Of a stretch of 64,000 nt of DNA, positions 11,496 to 21,635 are shown piece by piece. The translations under genes and the position numbers were made by a program. Under the pieces are notes generated by a model. That model was not told where the DNA came from. It did not search any database and saw only the letters and a program-made list of their open reading frames with translations. Each line of letters starts with the position of its first letter. Position 1 is the stretch's first letter. Origin of the DNA: Siphonodentalium dalli (lineage: Eukaryota > Mollusca > Scaphopoda > Gadilida > Siphonodentaliidae); NCBI GenBank assembly GCA_032622095.1, contig CP136061.1, forward strand, positions 47,871,797 to 47,935,796, written 5' to 3'.

Positions 11496-12286
11496 TTAAA
11501 GCCCCGGTTCCATATCCACGATTTTCCACCCCGAATGTTCCCGAATGACTCCCGAATCATAATTTTGCAAAAAATCGTGGAGTAAGTTCGGGACGAGTCG
11601 GTACAGTGAATTTTTACCCCCGAACATGATCGGGGATATCGGTGCTATCGGGGTCGATTCGGGACGATTCTGGGCCCGCTCCCGACAGTTTTGAAATGTT
11701 CAAAACTATCGGGAACCAAGCCGAATCGCTCCCGATTTGTCAATCATCGGGAGAAATTCGGGAGCAATTCGGCACCTAATCGGGAGTAGTCGGCAGTATT
11801 CGGCAGTATTCGGGTGGATATTCTGGAGTAGTCGGCAGTATTCGGTAGCTTATTCCCGAATTCGCCATGTGTGGCTGCTTTTATACTGAGATCCGGTGTA
11901 TCTGCAAATTTCGGCATCGATTCGGGACGTTCGGCAGCAATTGAATACCAATTCGGTATTTATTCGGCATCAATTCGGTACCAGTTCGGCATTGATTCGG
12001 GGTATTCGGCAACAAGTCGGTAGTAATCTGGGTAATTCGGCAGCTACTCGCACGAAATTTCGGTATCAGTTCGGGATAATTCTTTATCATTCGGGAAGAA
12101 ATTCGGAAGCATTCTGGAATACTCGGCAATGTTCGGGACGATTAAATTTTGTCATCAGTTCGGCGGCTTTTGGAATAAAACTCGTCCAGAATTCTCTCGA
12201 ATGCTGCCGATTTGGTCTGGTCCCAAATTGGTGCCGAATATACTAATTCGGGACAGAAAATCGGGAATATGGAACCGGGGCATTAA
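11496..12286. mobile_element. TTAA element with TTCGG-rich interior
   Basis: Left end TTAAAGCCCCGGTTCCATAT, right end ATGGAACCGGGGCATTAA: inverted termini of about 30 bp (GATTTTC/GAAAATC continues the match) and TTAA on both sides. The interior of about 730 bp is a degenerate spread of TTCGG/CGGGA words (for example ATTCGGCAGTATTCGG), which create overlapping open frames on both strands that I do not regard as genes. Non-autonomous. Copy 2 lies at 21636-22426. Confidence 0.8.
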
Positions 12287-12986
12287 AGGTTAATTCTATA
12301 TTCTAAAGTATTGAGAGGGTTCTTTATCACGAAGACTCTTTTTCTGAAGGAAATAACTTAAAACATTCAAACAATAAATGTGACCGACTTTTTTCTTCGC
12401 AGGTTTCCTTGAGATTAAATGTTAATACGTATGACGTTATTTACCAAAACATATTCACGTCAGGCAGCCCACACAATTGCTATGTTTCCATACGATTTAA
12501 TGTCATCACGTATGACGTTATATCTCAATTATCTTAGAGGCAAGAATACGCCAGCTAAAGGCTAATTTTCGAGTCACCGACTATTTGTTTTATAGTTCCT
12601 TGATATCAGGTTTTAATAACAATATGTGCCATAAAATATGATTAAAACACTATAGTTCATCACCATTTGAAACGTCTGTATCAGAAGATGTCCATAGAGA
12701 AATAGAAAACAGCTTAAATCATAAAAAGATACCCCCCCCCCCCGTTATGCCATGGCTCCTAGAATGCAACATAATCCAACCTAATGTATTTTCAATTGAA
12801 GGGGAATAACACTATCTTTATAATATAGAGTTATTCCCCTCCATTGAAAATAATACACTTTGGGCAACAAAACCAGATGAACCTTAAGCACAAAAACACG
12901 TCGTTAACTCAACAAAAACAACATGTTCACAGTTTATTACACCGGATAAGCTGATAATACAATGTTAGAGAGCTTCCTATTTCCAA

Positions 12987-13014
12987 TCTCATATATATTT
13001 TGAAGACCTCTGTT

Positions 13015-13054
<40 letters not shown>

Positions 13055-13639
13055 ATTAATACAAATCTACGATTCACGACCGATCGGGACGAAACTTGGT
13101 ACGTGAGTGTAGTTTGACCAGGCGGTCGTCGTTGTCGTATTGGCGAGCCCGTGCGGCGCCCGCTTCGCGCATGCGCAGACGAGATCTCGGAAACGGATGG
13201 AGCTATCGACTTGAAATTTGCTATGTGAATGTATCTTGCCCCGGATGCGAATTTTATCGGGTCGCCGAGCCCGTGCGGCGCCCGCTTCGCGCATGCGCAG
13301 ACGAGATCTCGGAAACGGGTGGATCTATCGACTTGAAATTTGCTATGTGAATGTATCTTGCCCCGGATACGAATTTTATCGGGTCGGCGAGCCCGTGCGA
13401 CGCCAGCTTCGCGCATGCGCAGACCAGATCTCGGAAACGGGTGTAGCTATCGACTTGAAATTTGGTATGCGAATGTATCTTGCCCCGGATACGAATTTTA
13501 TCGGGTAGCCGAGCCCGTGCGACGCCAGCTTCGCGCATGCGCAGATCAGATCTCGGAAACGGGTAGAGCTATCGACTTGAAATTTGGTTTTTGAATAGCC
13601 CGGATGAATAGCCCGGACAACGTCGGGCTCATCGGCTAG
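12987..13639 (+). mobile_element. Non-autonomous Helitron, first monomer of a tandem pair
   Basis: Starts TCTCATATATATTTTGAAG, follows with (TCTG)n, and ends in GGGCTCATCGGCTAG. The 5' TC, 3' CTAG, a 6-bp stem hairpin (AGCCCG/CGGGCT) ending 6 nt before CTAG, and insertion between A and T without target duplication are the defining Helitron features. The interior contains four tandem units of about 122 bp, each with GCTTCGCGCATGCGCAGA and GAGCTATCGACTTGAAATTT. No Rep/helicase. The overlapping open frames on both strands are translations of the 122-bp units. Confidence 0.8.
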
Positions 13640-14273
13640 TCTCATATATATTTTGAAGACCTCTGTTTGTTTGTCTGTCTGTCTGTATGTCTGTCATTAA
13701 TACAAATCTACGATTCACGACCGATCGGGACGAAACTTGGTACGTGAGTGTAGTTTGACCAGGCGGTCGTCGTATTGGCGAGCCCGTGCGGCGCCCGCTT
13801 CGCGCATGCGCAGACGAGATCTCGGAAACGGATGGAGCTATCGACTTGAAATTTGCTATGTGAATGTATCTTGACCCGGATGCGAATTTTATGGGTCGCC
13901 GAGCCCGTGCGGCGCCCGCTTCGCGCATGCGCAGACGAGATCTCGGAAACGGGTGGATCTATCGACTTGAAATTTGCTATGTGAATGTATCTTGCCCCGG
14001 ATACGAATTTTATCGGGTCGGCGAGCCCGTGCGACGCCAGCTTCGCGCATGCGCAGACCAGATCTCGGAAACGGGTGTAGCTATCGACTTGAAATTTGGT
14101 ATGCGAATGTATCTTGCCCCGGATACGAATTTTATCGGGTAGCCGAGCCCGTGCGACGCCAGCTTCGCGCATGCGCAGATCAGATCTCGGAAACGGGTAG
14201 AGCTATCGACTTGAAATTTGGTTTTTGAATAGCCCGGATGAATAGCCCGGACAACGTCGGGCTCATCGGCTAG
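13640..14273 (+). mobile_element. Non-autonomous Helitron, second monomer of the tandem pair
   Basis: Begins with TCTCATATAT directly after the CTAG of the first monomer, with no intervening base, and ends at CTAG 14270-14273 followed by T. It has the same 122-bp units; it differs by a shorter TCTG tract, one shorter GTCGTC stretch and a few substitutions. The hairpin stem is at 244-249 and 258-263 of the 14,0xx block (14244-14263). Confidence 0.8.
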
Positions 14274-14627
14274 TGGTATATATACTGGCATATATGTTAT
14301 ATATGTGATCTGTGTGTTCGAAAATTAAGTGGGCCTTTAATGTTGATGTTTCTTTCAAATACAGATAGCCAGTTCGGAAAAAACTATATCTCTTACATGT
14401 AGTTTATTTCAGTCATCGTGTTTTCAACTTTCCATTATAAACGATAAACTGATACTGTCTTCTTGCTATTAATAACGGACATCTGGAACAATTTGGGAAT
14501 TAGAAGTGGGTGTATATATGTACTATATGTGAATACTAGCGTATTAGTATTTTTCATTACTCGTGTGTTTTTTTGTGGTGGGGTGCAAATTTTCATTAAT
14601 TTCTGGTTAAATACGCCCAGAATAGAA

Positions 14628-14722
14628 AACCTTCGGAATAGCGAACCTTCGGAATAATGAACCTTCGGAATAATGAACCTTCGGAATAGCGAACCTTCGG
14701 AATAATGAACCTTCGGAATAGA
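14628..14722. repeat. Array of 16-bp repeats, inverted (right arm)
   Basis: About six units of CCTTCGGAATAGCGAA / CCTTCGGAATAATGAA, the reverse complement of the array at 11395-11485. Followed by GAGAACCCTA, comparable in inverse to TAGGGAACATGTCTC before the left array. Confidence 0.9.
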
Positions 14723-15389
14723 GAACCCTACCCCATAATTATTATGTTTTTTCTGATGTGTATCCAAACTGCCAGGAATAGCCATTTTCAATACTATGGC
14801 TTTGTCGCCATTCGTTGAAATTATAAAATATAAACCCAAAGGTAGCACAAATCAAATTTAGAGAAAATAACGTCACATTTTCTCAGTTTGCCCAACCAGC
14901 ATGCATCAAAGCAATTCAGCAGGACCCACCAGCATAATATATAGCAAATTAGCAGGACCACTTGACCAGGGGTGATAACCTTTTTCAGGATCACTTGACA
15001 TGGATGTTTTGATAACCGGAAAGTGATGACGGTTTAATTAAATGAATGATGAAGATTGTGACTCGCTTTAATGTGTTAACCGTTACCCCTCCCCAATCCC
15101 TAGTGGCGCAGTTGGTATTGTGCATATCGCATTAGGGCATCATTAGCCGGCCATCGATTGATTATTTGTTATCTATATATAGGCAGAGTGACAATTTGTG
15201 CATGTATATCTGGGCAGGTTTGTCAGTTGATTGCTGTGTTTTAGGACAAATTGGAGTGATTTCCATGCGAAACTAACCCTGGCTATGTGCGGTCTTTCCT
15301 CCTCCCATAGAACCGACAGCGTCGTGATATGGCGTAATAATTAAACTAAATATAGCGACCGAAACGACGATAGACCACAATATATCTAG

Positions 15390-15740
15390 ATCATGCCATG
15401 AATCTCTACTCAGTCAAACGCCCGCACAGATCATATTCCACCAGCACAACACCTGGGAACTTCTTGAAGGTTTGACAGGGAACCGCATAAAGTCGAAAAA
15501 ATAACACGGGGAATGTAATCTTTGTTATTATCTGTTCCTTAATAATGAACTTCACTGCAGGTGAAGGTCCCAACTCGAAATTGCATGATTTTCTGTGACT
15601 TTTGTGAGCCGATATCGCAATAAACATTGATTTTAACTACCCAGGAGAAATTCCATAATTGTAAGAGACGCAAAGCAACATCGCCCACAAGGTCACTTAA
15701 ATCGTGAAATGTCGAGTTGGGACCTTCACCTATACAGTGA
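15390..15740. mobile_element. Partial member of the GATCATGCCATGAATCTCTA family
   Basis: Starts AGATCATGCCATGAATCTCTAC and carries internal TTTGACAGGGAACCGCATAA and GTCGAAAAAATAACACGGGG. These segments recur at 17910-18422 (complete, with inverted termini), near 36.7 kb and near 60.3 kb. The short minus-strand open frame is not a recognisable protein. Repeated at 32120-32470. Confidence 0.5.
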
Positions 15741-15744
15741 AGTA

Positions 15745-17060
15745 CATTACTAAAGACATATTATGTACTTGTTCGGGTGCATGAAACTGATAAGTTAGTA
15801 TTCAGGTGCTATGCCAACTGGAGGAATGTAACATTCTACTAACACCACCGAATGTATCAAGCAAATCGACCGTATACCACTCCATAAAAAAACATTGTCT
15901 GAACTACGCTAAATTGTAAATATTTACTACTCGAATCGGGACCCTTCTATCGAAAACGATATTGGACAATAAGGCCCCTCCCTACATAACGAAACTTTTG
16001 CCTCTTACCGTTGGGGAATCATGTAGATACCCAATTAGAAATCCGTTACGATACGTCAACTATTCCACGAACACAACTCACTTTAAATCAAGTTTCCTCC
16101 CAACTATGATTGCTGAATGGAATGTATCGTGCAAAATAATAACTGATGCAAAAAAACTCACAGACCCCACATCAGAACCAACTAAGGACGAAATACTTGC
16201 TAATATGTATAATAATTTACGCATAGAAGAGACATCAATAAGACCCCCTTCTTACTACAATGTCGGGAGGAGAACATCAAATATTTTGCAATGTAGGCTC
16301 CGAAACAACTGCAGTGATCTCAACTTCGATAAATTTAAAAATTACATATCCTCAAGCCCGTGTTGCTCCTGCGGTAACCAATGTGAAGACGCAAGCCATT
16401 TTTTCTTCGAATGTCCTTTCTACACAGAAGCAAGGAACCGTATGTGGACACGACTAGATGAGCATAAAGTGGTCATCACCAGTATTAAAGATATTCTCTT
16501 TGGCATACCCGAAATTAGTGACACCTTGAACAGGCGATTATTCGAGACAGTACATCATTCATCATTTCCACAGACCGATTTCAGTAATCATTATTCCATT
16601 GACTCCGCCCACTGCCACAGCCACAACTACAACCTACATGTGTTTGATTGGGAGCCGGTTCCCCTATGTATACATAGCCGATCACATGGGACACCGTCTC
16701 TCACACAAATAACAACAAAACTTTCATTCCTGCAAAACCATCGACTTGAATTCATCAGCAGCTGAACGCCAGGGGAGAGGAGCTTCACTAAGTTTCGTAA
16801 CTTGTGCTCCGATCCCCTGTGCACCCACAACATCATCCATATATTCTGTTTGTAAATTATTCCATGTATTTGTGGGTCACAATAAATATGTTCAAACAAA
16901 CAGAAAACGATTTCGCCATCGGCAGTCACTGCATGTTATTAATATATAAGAATGACGATGTGTGTTGTCAATTTAGATAGAATATTTGCAAAAATAAATA
17001 CCTTGAACAGGATTATTCTCCATTTCTATTTGATCACCCTACCGGAGTGTTTCACATCAC
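15745..17060. repeat. Dispersed element (GTGCATGAAACT.. family) split by a LINE
   Basis: The outer parts (15745-15960 and 16903-17060) are collinear with 53.75-54.31 kb and, in inverse, with 55.80-56.16 kb. In the latter copies TACTACTCGATTTGGGACGC continues directly into the downstream half. Here a 5'-truncated LINE lies between them. No coding potential of its own. Confidence 0.55.
15961..16902 (+). mobile_element. 5'-truncated LINE insertion with target duplication
   Basis: Bounded by GAAAACGAT at 15952-15960 and again at 16903-16911. The inserted segment is open from its first bases (TTG GAC AAT..) to a stop at 16765, giving a 267-residue C-terminal ORF2 fragment. It contains the LINE-type Cys/His cluster CCSCGNQCEDASHFFFECPF about residue 138 onward. 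A 3' part with AATAAATATG follows. Dead on arrival by 5' truncation, but the frame is uninterrupted, so the insertion is fairly recent. The duplicate at 32691 has lost one A (AGGAGAACATC becomes AGGAGACATC) and is frameshifted. Confidence 0.7.
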
Positions 17061-17315
17061 TCTATAAGGAACATTTTCTGACTGAGAAATTTGTACCCCT
17101 CGTTATTTTTTCGACTTATTTAGTTTCCCTGTCAAAACTTAGCCCAAGTAGTGATTCATGGCATGATATACAATATATGAAACTAATAGCATATATGTTA
17201 ACGAAATTCTAGTTTATAATGCATACAGAGGCATAGAATAATATTTTTAATCTCTAGTGATATATGATGGCAGGTCAATGGAAATAACGTATTATTGTAA
17301 TACAAAAATAAAATA

Positions 17316-17453
17316 TTACTCAACTAGCTTTAGCGACACCATGCTCTTCTCTTCGATTTTGCGGTAATACTCCGGGTCGGATCTTTCACCTAATCCTTTG
17401 ATAGGGTTCTTAAGCATGTCGCGGGCCAGATTAACCACGACGCGTGGCGGTGT
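17316..17453 (-). CDS. Candidate coding exon, unrecognised protein C-terminus
   Basis: On the minus strand an open frame of 45 codons ends in a stop at 17316-17318: TPPRVVVNLARDMLKNP, then IKGLGERSDPEYYRKIEEKS, then MVSLKLVE. The sequence is G+C-richer than its surroundings and the residue composition is that of a real soluble helical protein, not low complexity. I cannot name the family. No convincing AG acceptor lies directly upstream, so it may be an exon, a short intronless gene starting at the ATG at 17417, or a remnant. It lies in the duplicated block and has an unchanged second copy at 34044-34181. Confidence 0.3.
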   Translation of the reverse strand, partial: TPPRVVVNLARDMLKNPIKGLGERSDPEYYRKIEEKSMVSLKLVE

Positions 17454-17909
17454 TTATTAAAAGGTTTAGAGGGACATTAGCGCGCTAATGGTTTTGTAAG
17501 ACATAGGAGATTTCTCAGGAAAATACAATATTTAAACCTCAGGAAATCTATCGAGTGGTAATTGGTGGTCATTGATTGGTGTAATATGATTATCCGTTGC
17601 ATTCAGATATAAATTTGCGGAGGTTACTTTTCTACTGAACAAATATGAAGATTTTACGTGCACCTTATGTCTGGTAATTTCTGGAGAATAAAAGAACATT
17701 GCTCAAAAAGGTCGTTCCATATTAGGTTGTCTAATATTCTCACGAGATAACTGCTTTCCAGCGATTTGTGAGAGAAGCTACAACGATTTGAAAGATGGAT
17801 AAATCAGAAACTCAAAGGTATGTGTTTTAATTATCTGTGAAACATTTCCGAAAACAAACTTGAAACCAATGAGAAAACGTTCTTTTACTTTCTCCGTAAG
17901 TTTCACGTA

Positions 17910-18422
17910 TAGACCATGCCATGAATCTCTATAATCTGGTGATAACGCCAGTAGAGATAATGTTCCACCAGTAAAACACTGGGAACATTTTGAAGTTTTG
18001 ACAGGGAACCTTATAAAGTCGAAAAAATAACACGGGAAATATATTTCTAAGTTATTATCTGTTCCCTATAAATGTACGTCACTGTATGTGATGGTTCCGA
18101 CTCGAAATTTCACGATTTAAGTGACTTCGAGAACGATTTCGTTTTGCGTCGCTTACAATTATGGAATTTCTCCTGGGCAATTAATTATTAATGTTTATGC
18201 GATATCGGCTCACAAACGTCACAGAAAATCATGCAATTTCGAGTCCACAGTGAAGTACATTAGTAAGGAACAGATACTAACTAAAAATATATTCCCCGTG
18301 TCATTTTATAATTATATATATTATCATTATAATGTTCCCTGTCAAACTTTCAAAAGTTCCCAGGTGCATGGTGGAATATGATCTCGGGCGTTAGCCAGAG
18401 TAGATATTCATGGCATGATCTA
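17910..18422. mobile_element. Inverted-repeat element, TAGAYCATGCCATGAATCTC family
   Basis: The left end is TAGACCATGCCATGAATCTC and the right end its inverse AGATATTCATGGCATGATCTA. Subterminal segments (GACAGGGAACCTTATAAAGT against CAAACTTTCAAAAGTTCCC) are also inverted. About 510 bp, no transposase. A TA target is possible (TAT..TAAC) but not certain. Copy 2 is at 34640-35152. Confidence 0.6.
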
Positions 18423-18552
18423 ACTTTCGCGGTAATTATTTAGGGAAACAACTAACAACTATCGCTTGTCATTAATTGTATACAGTTTAAAAATTTAAAT
18501 ATTTCTGAGGTGATAATTATTATCATATATACGAATTATATATAGTCTGTCT

Positions 18553-19190
18553 ATATGGCTGCAGACACATGCACCACAGTTGCGATGGTATATATAGTAG
18601 TACAATTTATTATGGTGGAGTTTGGTGGCAATTGTTCGTCATAATTCTGTGCCATGTTGCCTGATGAGTTTCCGCACAATGAGTCGACTGGACCAATTAA
18701 CCAATAGCGTATCACCAAGGTTGATCTCTACTCATTACGTTTTGCTACATTGTATATATATATTAATATATCATGCACGTAGTACGTTTTATTTATATGA
18801 TATCAATGCATATTTATCTACTTATATTAATTTCATGCGTATTAAATAAGTTCTCCAATTGCGTTTTGTTATTTTGCGACGTTTAGTTCTACGTTTAAGT
18901 CCGTTTACATTATCATTTGGGCCGATGAATCTGTGTCGGAACGGTTGGGGGAAATGCAGCTGAGAGAAAGTATCTGGAATAAACAAAGCGAACTTATACA
19001 AGGACCAAAATAAGAAAAGGGCTGATTATAACAAACTTTCGGAAAAATTATTGTGCGAACATGCAGCGGGCGACATGGCCAGCTATGGCATATTAATTAT
19101 GTCACCATACTCCACCATTATAAATTGTCACACCTACTATGCCATCGCTACTGCATGCGGTACGTGGGTCTGCAGCCTATATCATACAGG
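18553..19190. repeat. Inverted repeat pair with arms of about 85 bp
   Basis: ATATGGCTGCAGACACATGC at 18555 is complementary to GCATGCGGTACGTGGGTCTGCAGCC (split: GCATGCGGTACG, TGGGTCTGCAGCC) near 19155. AATTTATTATGGTGGAGTTTGG is complementary to the segment CTCCACCATTATAAATT near 19110. The arms enclose about 460 bp. Only the left arm is in the duplicated block, so the 18,781 boundary cuts through this structure. No coding potential. Confidence 0.5.
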
Positions 19191-19772
19191 AAAACCATAG
19201 TCAGAAATGGTAACGCGCTCAAGATAATATATTATATACCCATGATTGTAATTATAGAATATAAAATATATTGGTTTCACGAATGACCAATTCATAGAAT
19301 TAATCGCCTTGCACTTCTTGGCATCCGAATAACAATTGAAATTGAAATTCCCAAGTACACCTTTTACCGGACTCGGCATCCGGGTCGCAGTTCCACTTTT
19401 AATCCGTCCAAAAATTCCCATTCTATAATTAAAACGCCCATGCGCCCACCGTATACCAAGAAACAGCGAAACATTATACACGCGGAGCGTGGAATGACGT
19501 GTTTTGATCACCGGGACATGACAAAATATTAAGCAAGCAATTGCACATGTGTGTCTATTTGGTTCAATTTGAGGTTCGAAGATTACATGTTGCTCAGTGC
19601 TTCTGTCACATTTCGGGTGACAAATGTACATGTAATAGTATACTTACCTTCAAATAAACTTTTGGTAAAATTAGCGCATGCATGTATCAGAGAGAAAAAG
19701 GTGTAACGATAAAAAACGTTCAATAAATTCGCGTTCCTGGTTTCAGTTGCATGCCAGTGGTGCATTCCTTAT
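19191..19772. other. No gene assigned; weak minus-strand frame
   Basis: A 149-codon minus-strand frame spans 19182-19631, but its sequence has no family signature. The part near 19.33-19.45 kb (MGIFGRIKSGTATRMPSPVK) looks locally protein-like and could be a first exon, but I cannot support it further. Confidence 0.3.
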
Positions 19773-20293
19773 TTAAAGGTACGGGTGGCGTTCGTTGCAG
19801 AAATATTCATATTTGTTCAAATCGCAATCAACAGAGGGAATGTTAAAATATATATAGTTTTGTTCATATAATTATGCCAAACATAATCAGCGCGTAAATA
19901 GTATATTGTCGTCAAGACGCACGATGGTGTACGTAAACACGAGCCTGCTCGTGTTACAGAAGTTTTGCTTCTGTTTACATAACACAGCGCAATTATATTG
20001 GTTAATCACCCACAAATGATATAAACGCTCTTAATTATTTCCATATCAGGAAAATAGTAACAAATAATGCTCCTTATGTTTACCATATCCGGATCTAAAC
20101 AAAAGCCAGGTTCTGTAACGTTTTTGCTTTTGTTTACATAACAAAGGAAAACATTTGACAATAACATACTGTTTATGCCATATTTCTGATTGGTATAAGA
20201 ACAATGTATGACTATATTTTACTATTATTTCTGTTTATGGCGGTTTTTGACGGAGGTGAATATTTTAACAGCATACGCCGCCCGTATCTTTAA
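19773..20293. mobile_element. Complete TTAA element, AGGTACGGG family
   Basis: TTAAAGGTACGGGTGGCGTT at the left and CGCCGCCCGTATCTTTAA at the right, 521 bp with TTAA on both sides. Terminal inverted repeats extend through the AATATTCA segments. Kolobok-like by AGG terminus and TTAA target. Collinear in inverse with 11020-11316. Confidence 0.75.
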
Positions 20294-21021
20294 TATCTGT
20301 ATACCACGCAAAATTATTTTTAAGTTTGCATGATTGAGCTTCGCGTTCAGTTGATAAAATTTAACTTATATATTTGAACTTTTAACTTGGCAACGGTACG
20401 TGCTATAATATCTCACAATGCAGAGCACAGTCTCTCGTTCTTGATAATAAATAATAACGAAATTGGTGACCATTTAGATTTAACATCAACGTGATAAAAT
20501 TTCCTAAACAAATTTCCGCTTACCCCGGGGGGGGGGGGGGGGGGGGGGGGGGGGTGAAAACAATTTTTCCGGCACGTATGCCGGGGTGGGTGGGTGTTCA
20601 AAGCCACTAACAAGCAATTTTTTCCGCAACTAAAAAATAAATTTCCTGCTTGTTTTTTTAGTGTTTTGGCAATGAGTTGGGCTTCAAAACCACTTTGAAT
20701 GAGAGAAATAATGTAATTCTAACTGGTAAACTGACTGCAGGCAGTTATCGTGTTGTATTTAGTTGAAATCCAAGATGGCCGCTGGCAGCCATGTTTTTTT
20801 GGCCGAATGACCTCAAAATGACTCATTCCTATTTACATGTCCATGTTAACATCCATGATAAATAGTATGCACAGAAATTCATATACAGCTGTTTACAGTG
20901 AATTTCCCCCCGCAAATCTCTGTTTTAGTATTAAAGGGGGGGGGGGGGTGGGTGTCGAAAAATGGTCGGAAAAAACTGCCGAAAACGAAAAAAAAAATCC
21001 GACCCCCTGCTTACCCGGTGA
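20294..21021. other. Spacer between duplicate copies, with long G runs
   Basis: Contains an uninterrupted run of 28 G at 20527-20554 and a second G-rich run at about 20936-20948, both capable of quadruplex formation and both difficult for sequencing. No gene. The second duplicate copy starts immediately after it. Confidence 0.6.
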
Positions 21022-21635
21022 ATGATGCTGGTCCATGAGTCCTACTGAATTCCAATGACGCTGGTAGGCCAACGTGATGCTGTTAAGAACATGTATATAT
21101 ACCGTTATGTTTTCTAAAGTTTTCATTTTCGAAATGTTAATCCGCAGACCACATGTAGTGTTAAACAAGAGCGTTATTTGTTACTGTTTTCCTTATATGG
21201 AAATAATATAGAGCGTTTATATCATTTTTGTGTGATTAACCAATAGAATTGCGCTGTGTTATGTAAACAGATGCACAACTACGAGCAGGCTCTTGTTTGC
21301 GTACACCATCGTACGTCTTGACGACAATATATACTATTTACACGCTGATTATGTTTGGCATATGAACAAAACTATTTATATTTTAATATTCCTTCTGTTG
21401 ATGGCGATTTCAACAAATGTGAATATTTCTGCAACGAACGCCGCCCGTGCCTTTAATGTCTGATCCGAGTATTCAGTAAACGCCATGTCAGTGTCGGTAT
21501 GAAACGTTCGTGAACATAATTAGGGAACATGTCTCTATTCCGAAGGTTCGCTATTCCGAAGGTTCACTATTCCGAAGGTTCGCTATTCCGAAGGTTCACT
21601 ATTCCGAAGGTTCGCTATTCCGAAGATTTTGTTAT

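Larger units (their letters stand above)
12555..14340. mobile_element. TTAA element, AGGCCC family, carrying a Helitron dimer
   Basis: Left end CTAAAGGCTAATTTTCGAG, right end TTCGAAAATTAAGTGGGCCT plus TTAA. Flanking parts match the uninterrupted members at 8595 and 45085. The insertion point inside it can be read exactly: relatives have CAAATGGTATAT, here the A and T are separated by 1287 bp of Helitron sequence (12987-14273). Contains a C10-12 tract near 12733. Copy 2 is at 22695-24479. Confidence 0.75.
10882..18781. repeat. Large duplicated block, copy 1 (uninterrupted)
   Basis: From ATGATGCTGGTCCATGAGTC at 10882 the sequence is repeated almost base for base from 21022. Offset is 10140 at the start and 10138 before the LINE insertion. 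After the LINE, offset is 16730 until the N gap at 35510. The differences I can see are mostly 1-2-base indels in homopolymers or short repeats, plus a few substitutions. Flanking sequences of the two copies differ. Either a recent segmental tandem duplication or an assembly duplication. Confidence 0.95.

Noticed and set aside
11881-12246. Frames of 82 and 116 codons in opposite directions
   Set aside because: Both are products of the TTCGG-rich interior of a TTAA element; composition follows the DNA word.
14261-14273. CCGATGAGCCCGAC on the minus strand as a hammerhead core
   Set aside because: First core base differs (CCGATGAG) and no GAAA or UH cleavage context was found; it is the Helitron 3' hairpin.
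12937-14291. Many overlapping open frames of 75-160 codons on both strands with repeated REAG.ARARRPDKIRIR-type sequences
   Set aside because: They are translations of the 122-bp Helitron units in several frames; the same residues recur with each unit and no start or family signature is consistent. The same holds for 23076-24430.
11395-14722. Regular short repeats considered as CRISPR arrays
   Set aside because: The 16-bp units are contiguous without unique spacers, and the genome is eukaryotic.
17795-17820. Possible plus-strand first exon ATGGATAAATCAGAAACTCA followed by a GTATGT donor
   Set aside because: Only eight codons, and the donor differs in the duplicate (an extra GT); too little to support a gene.
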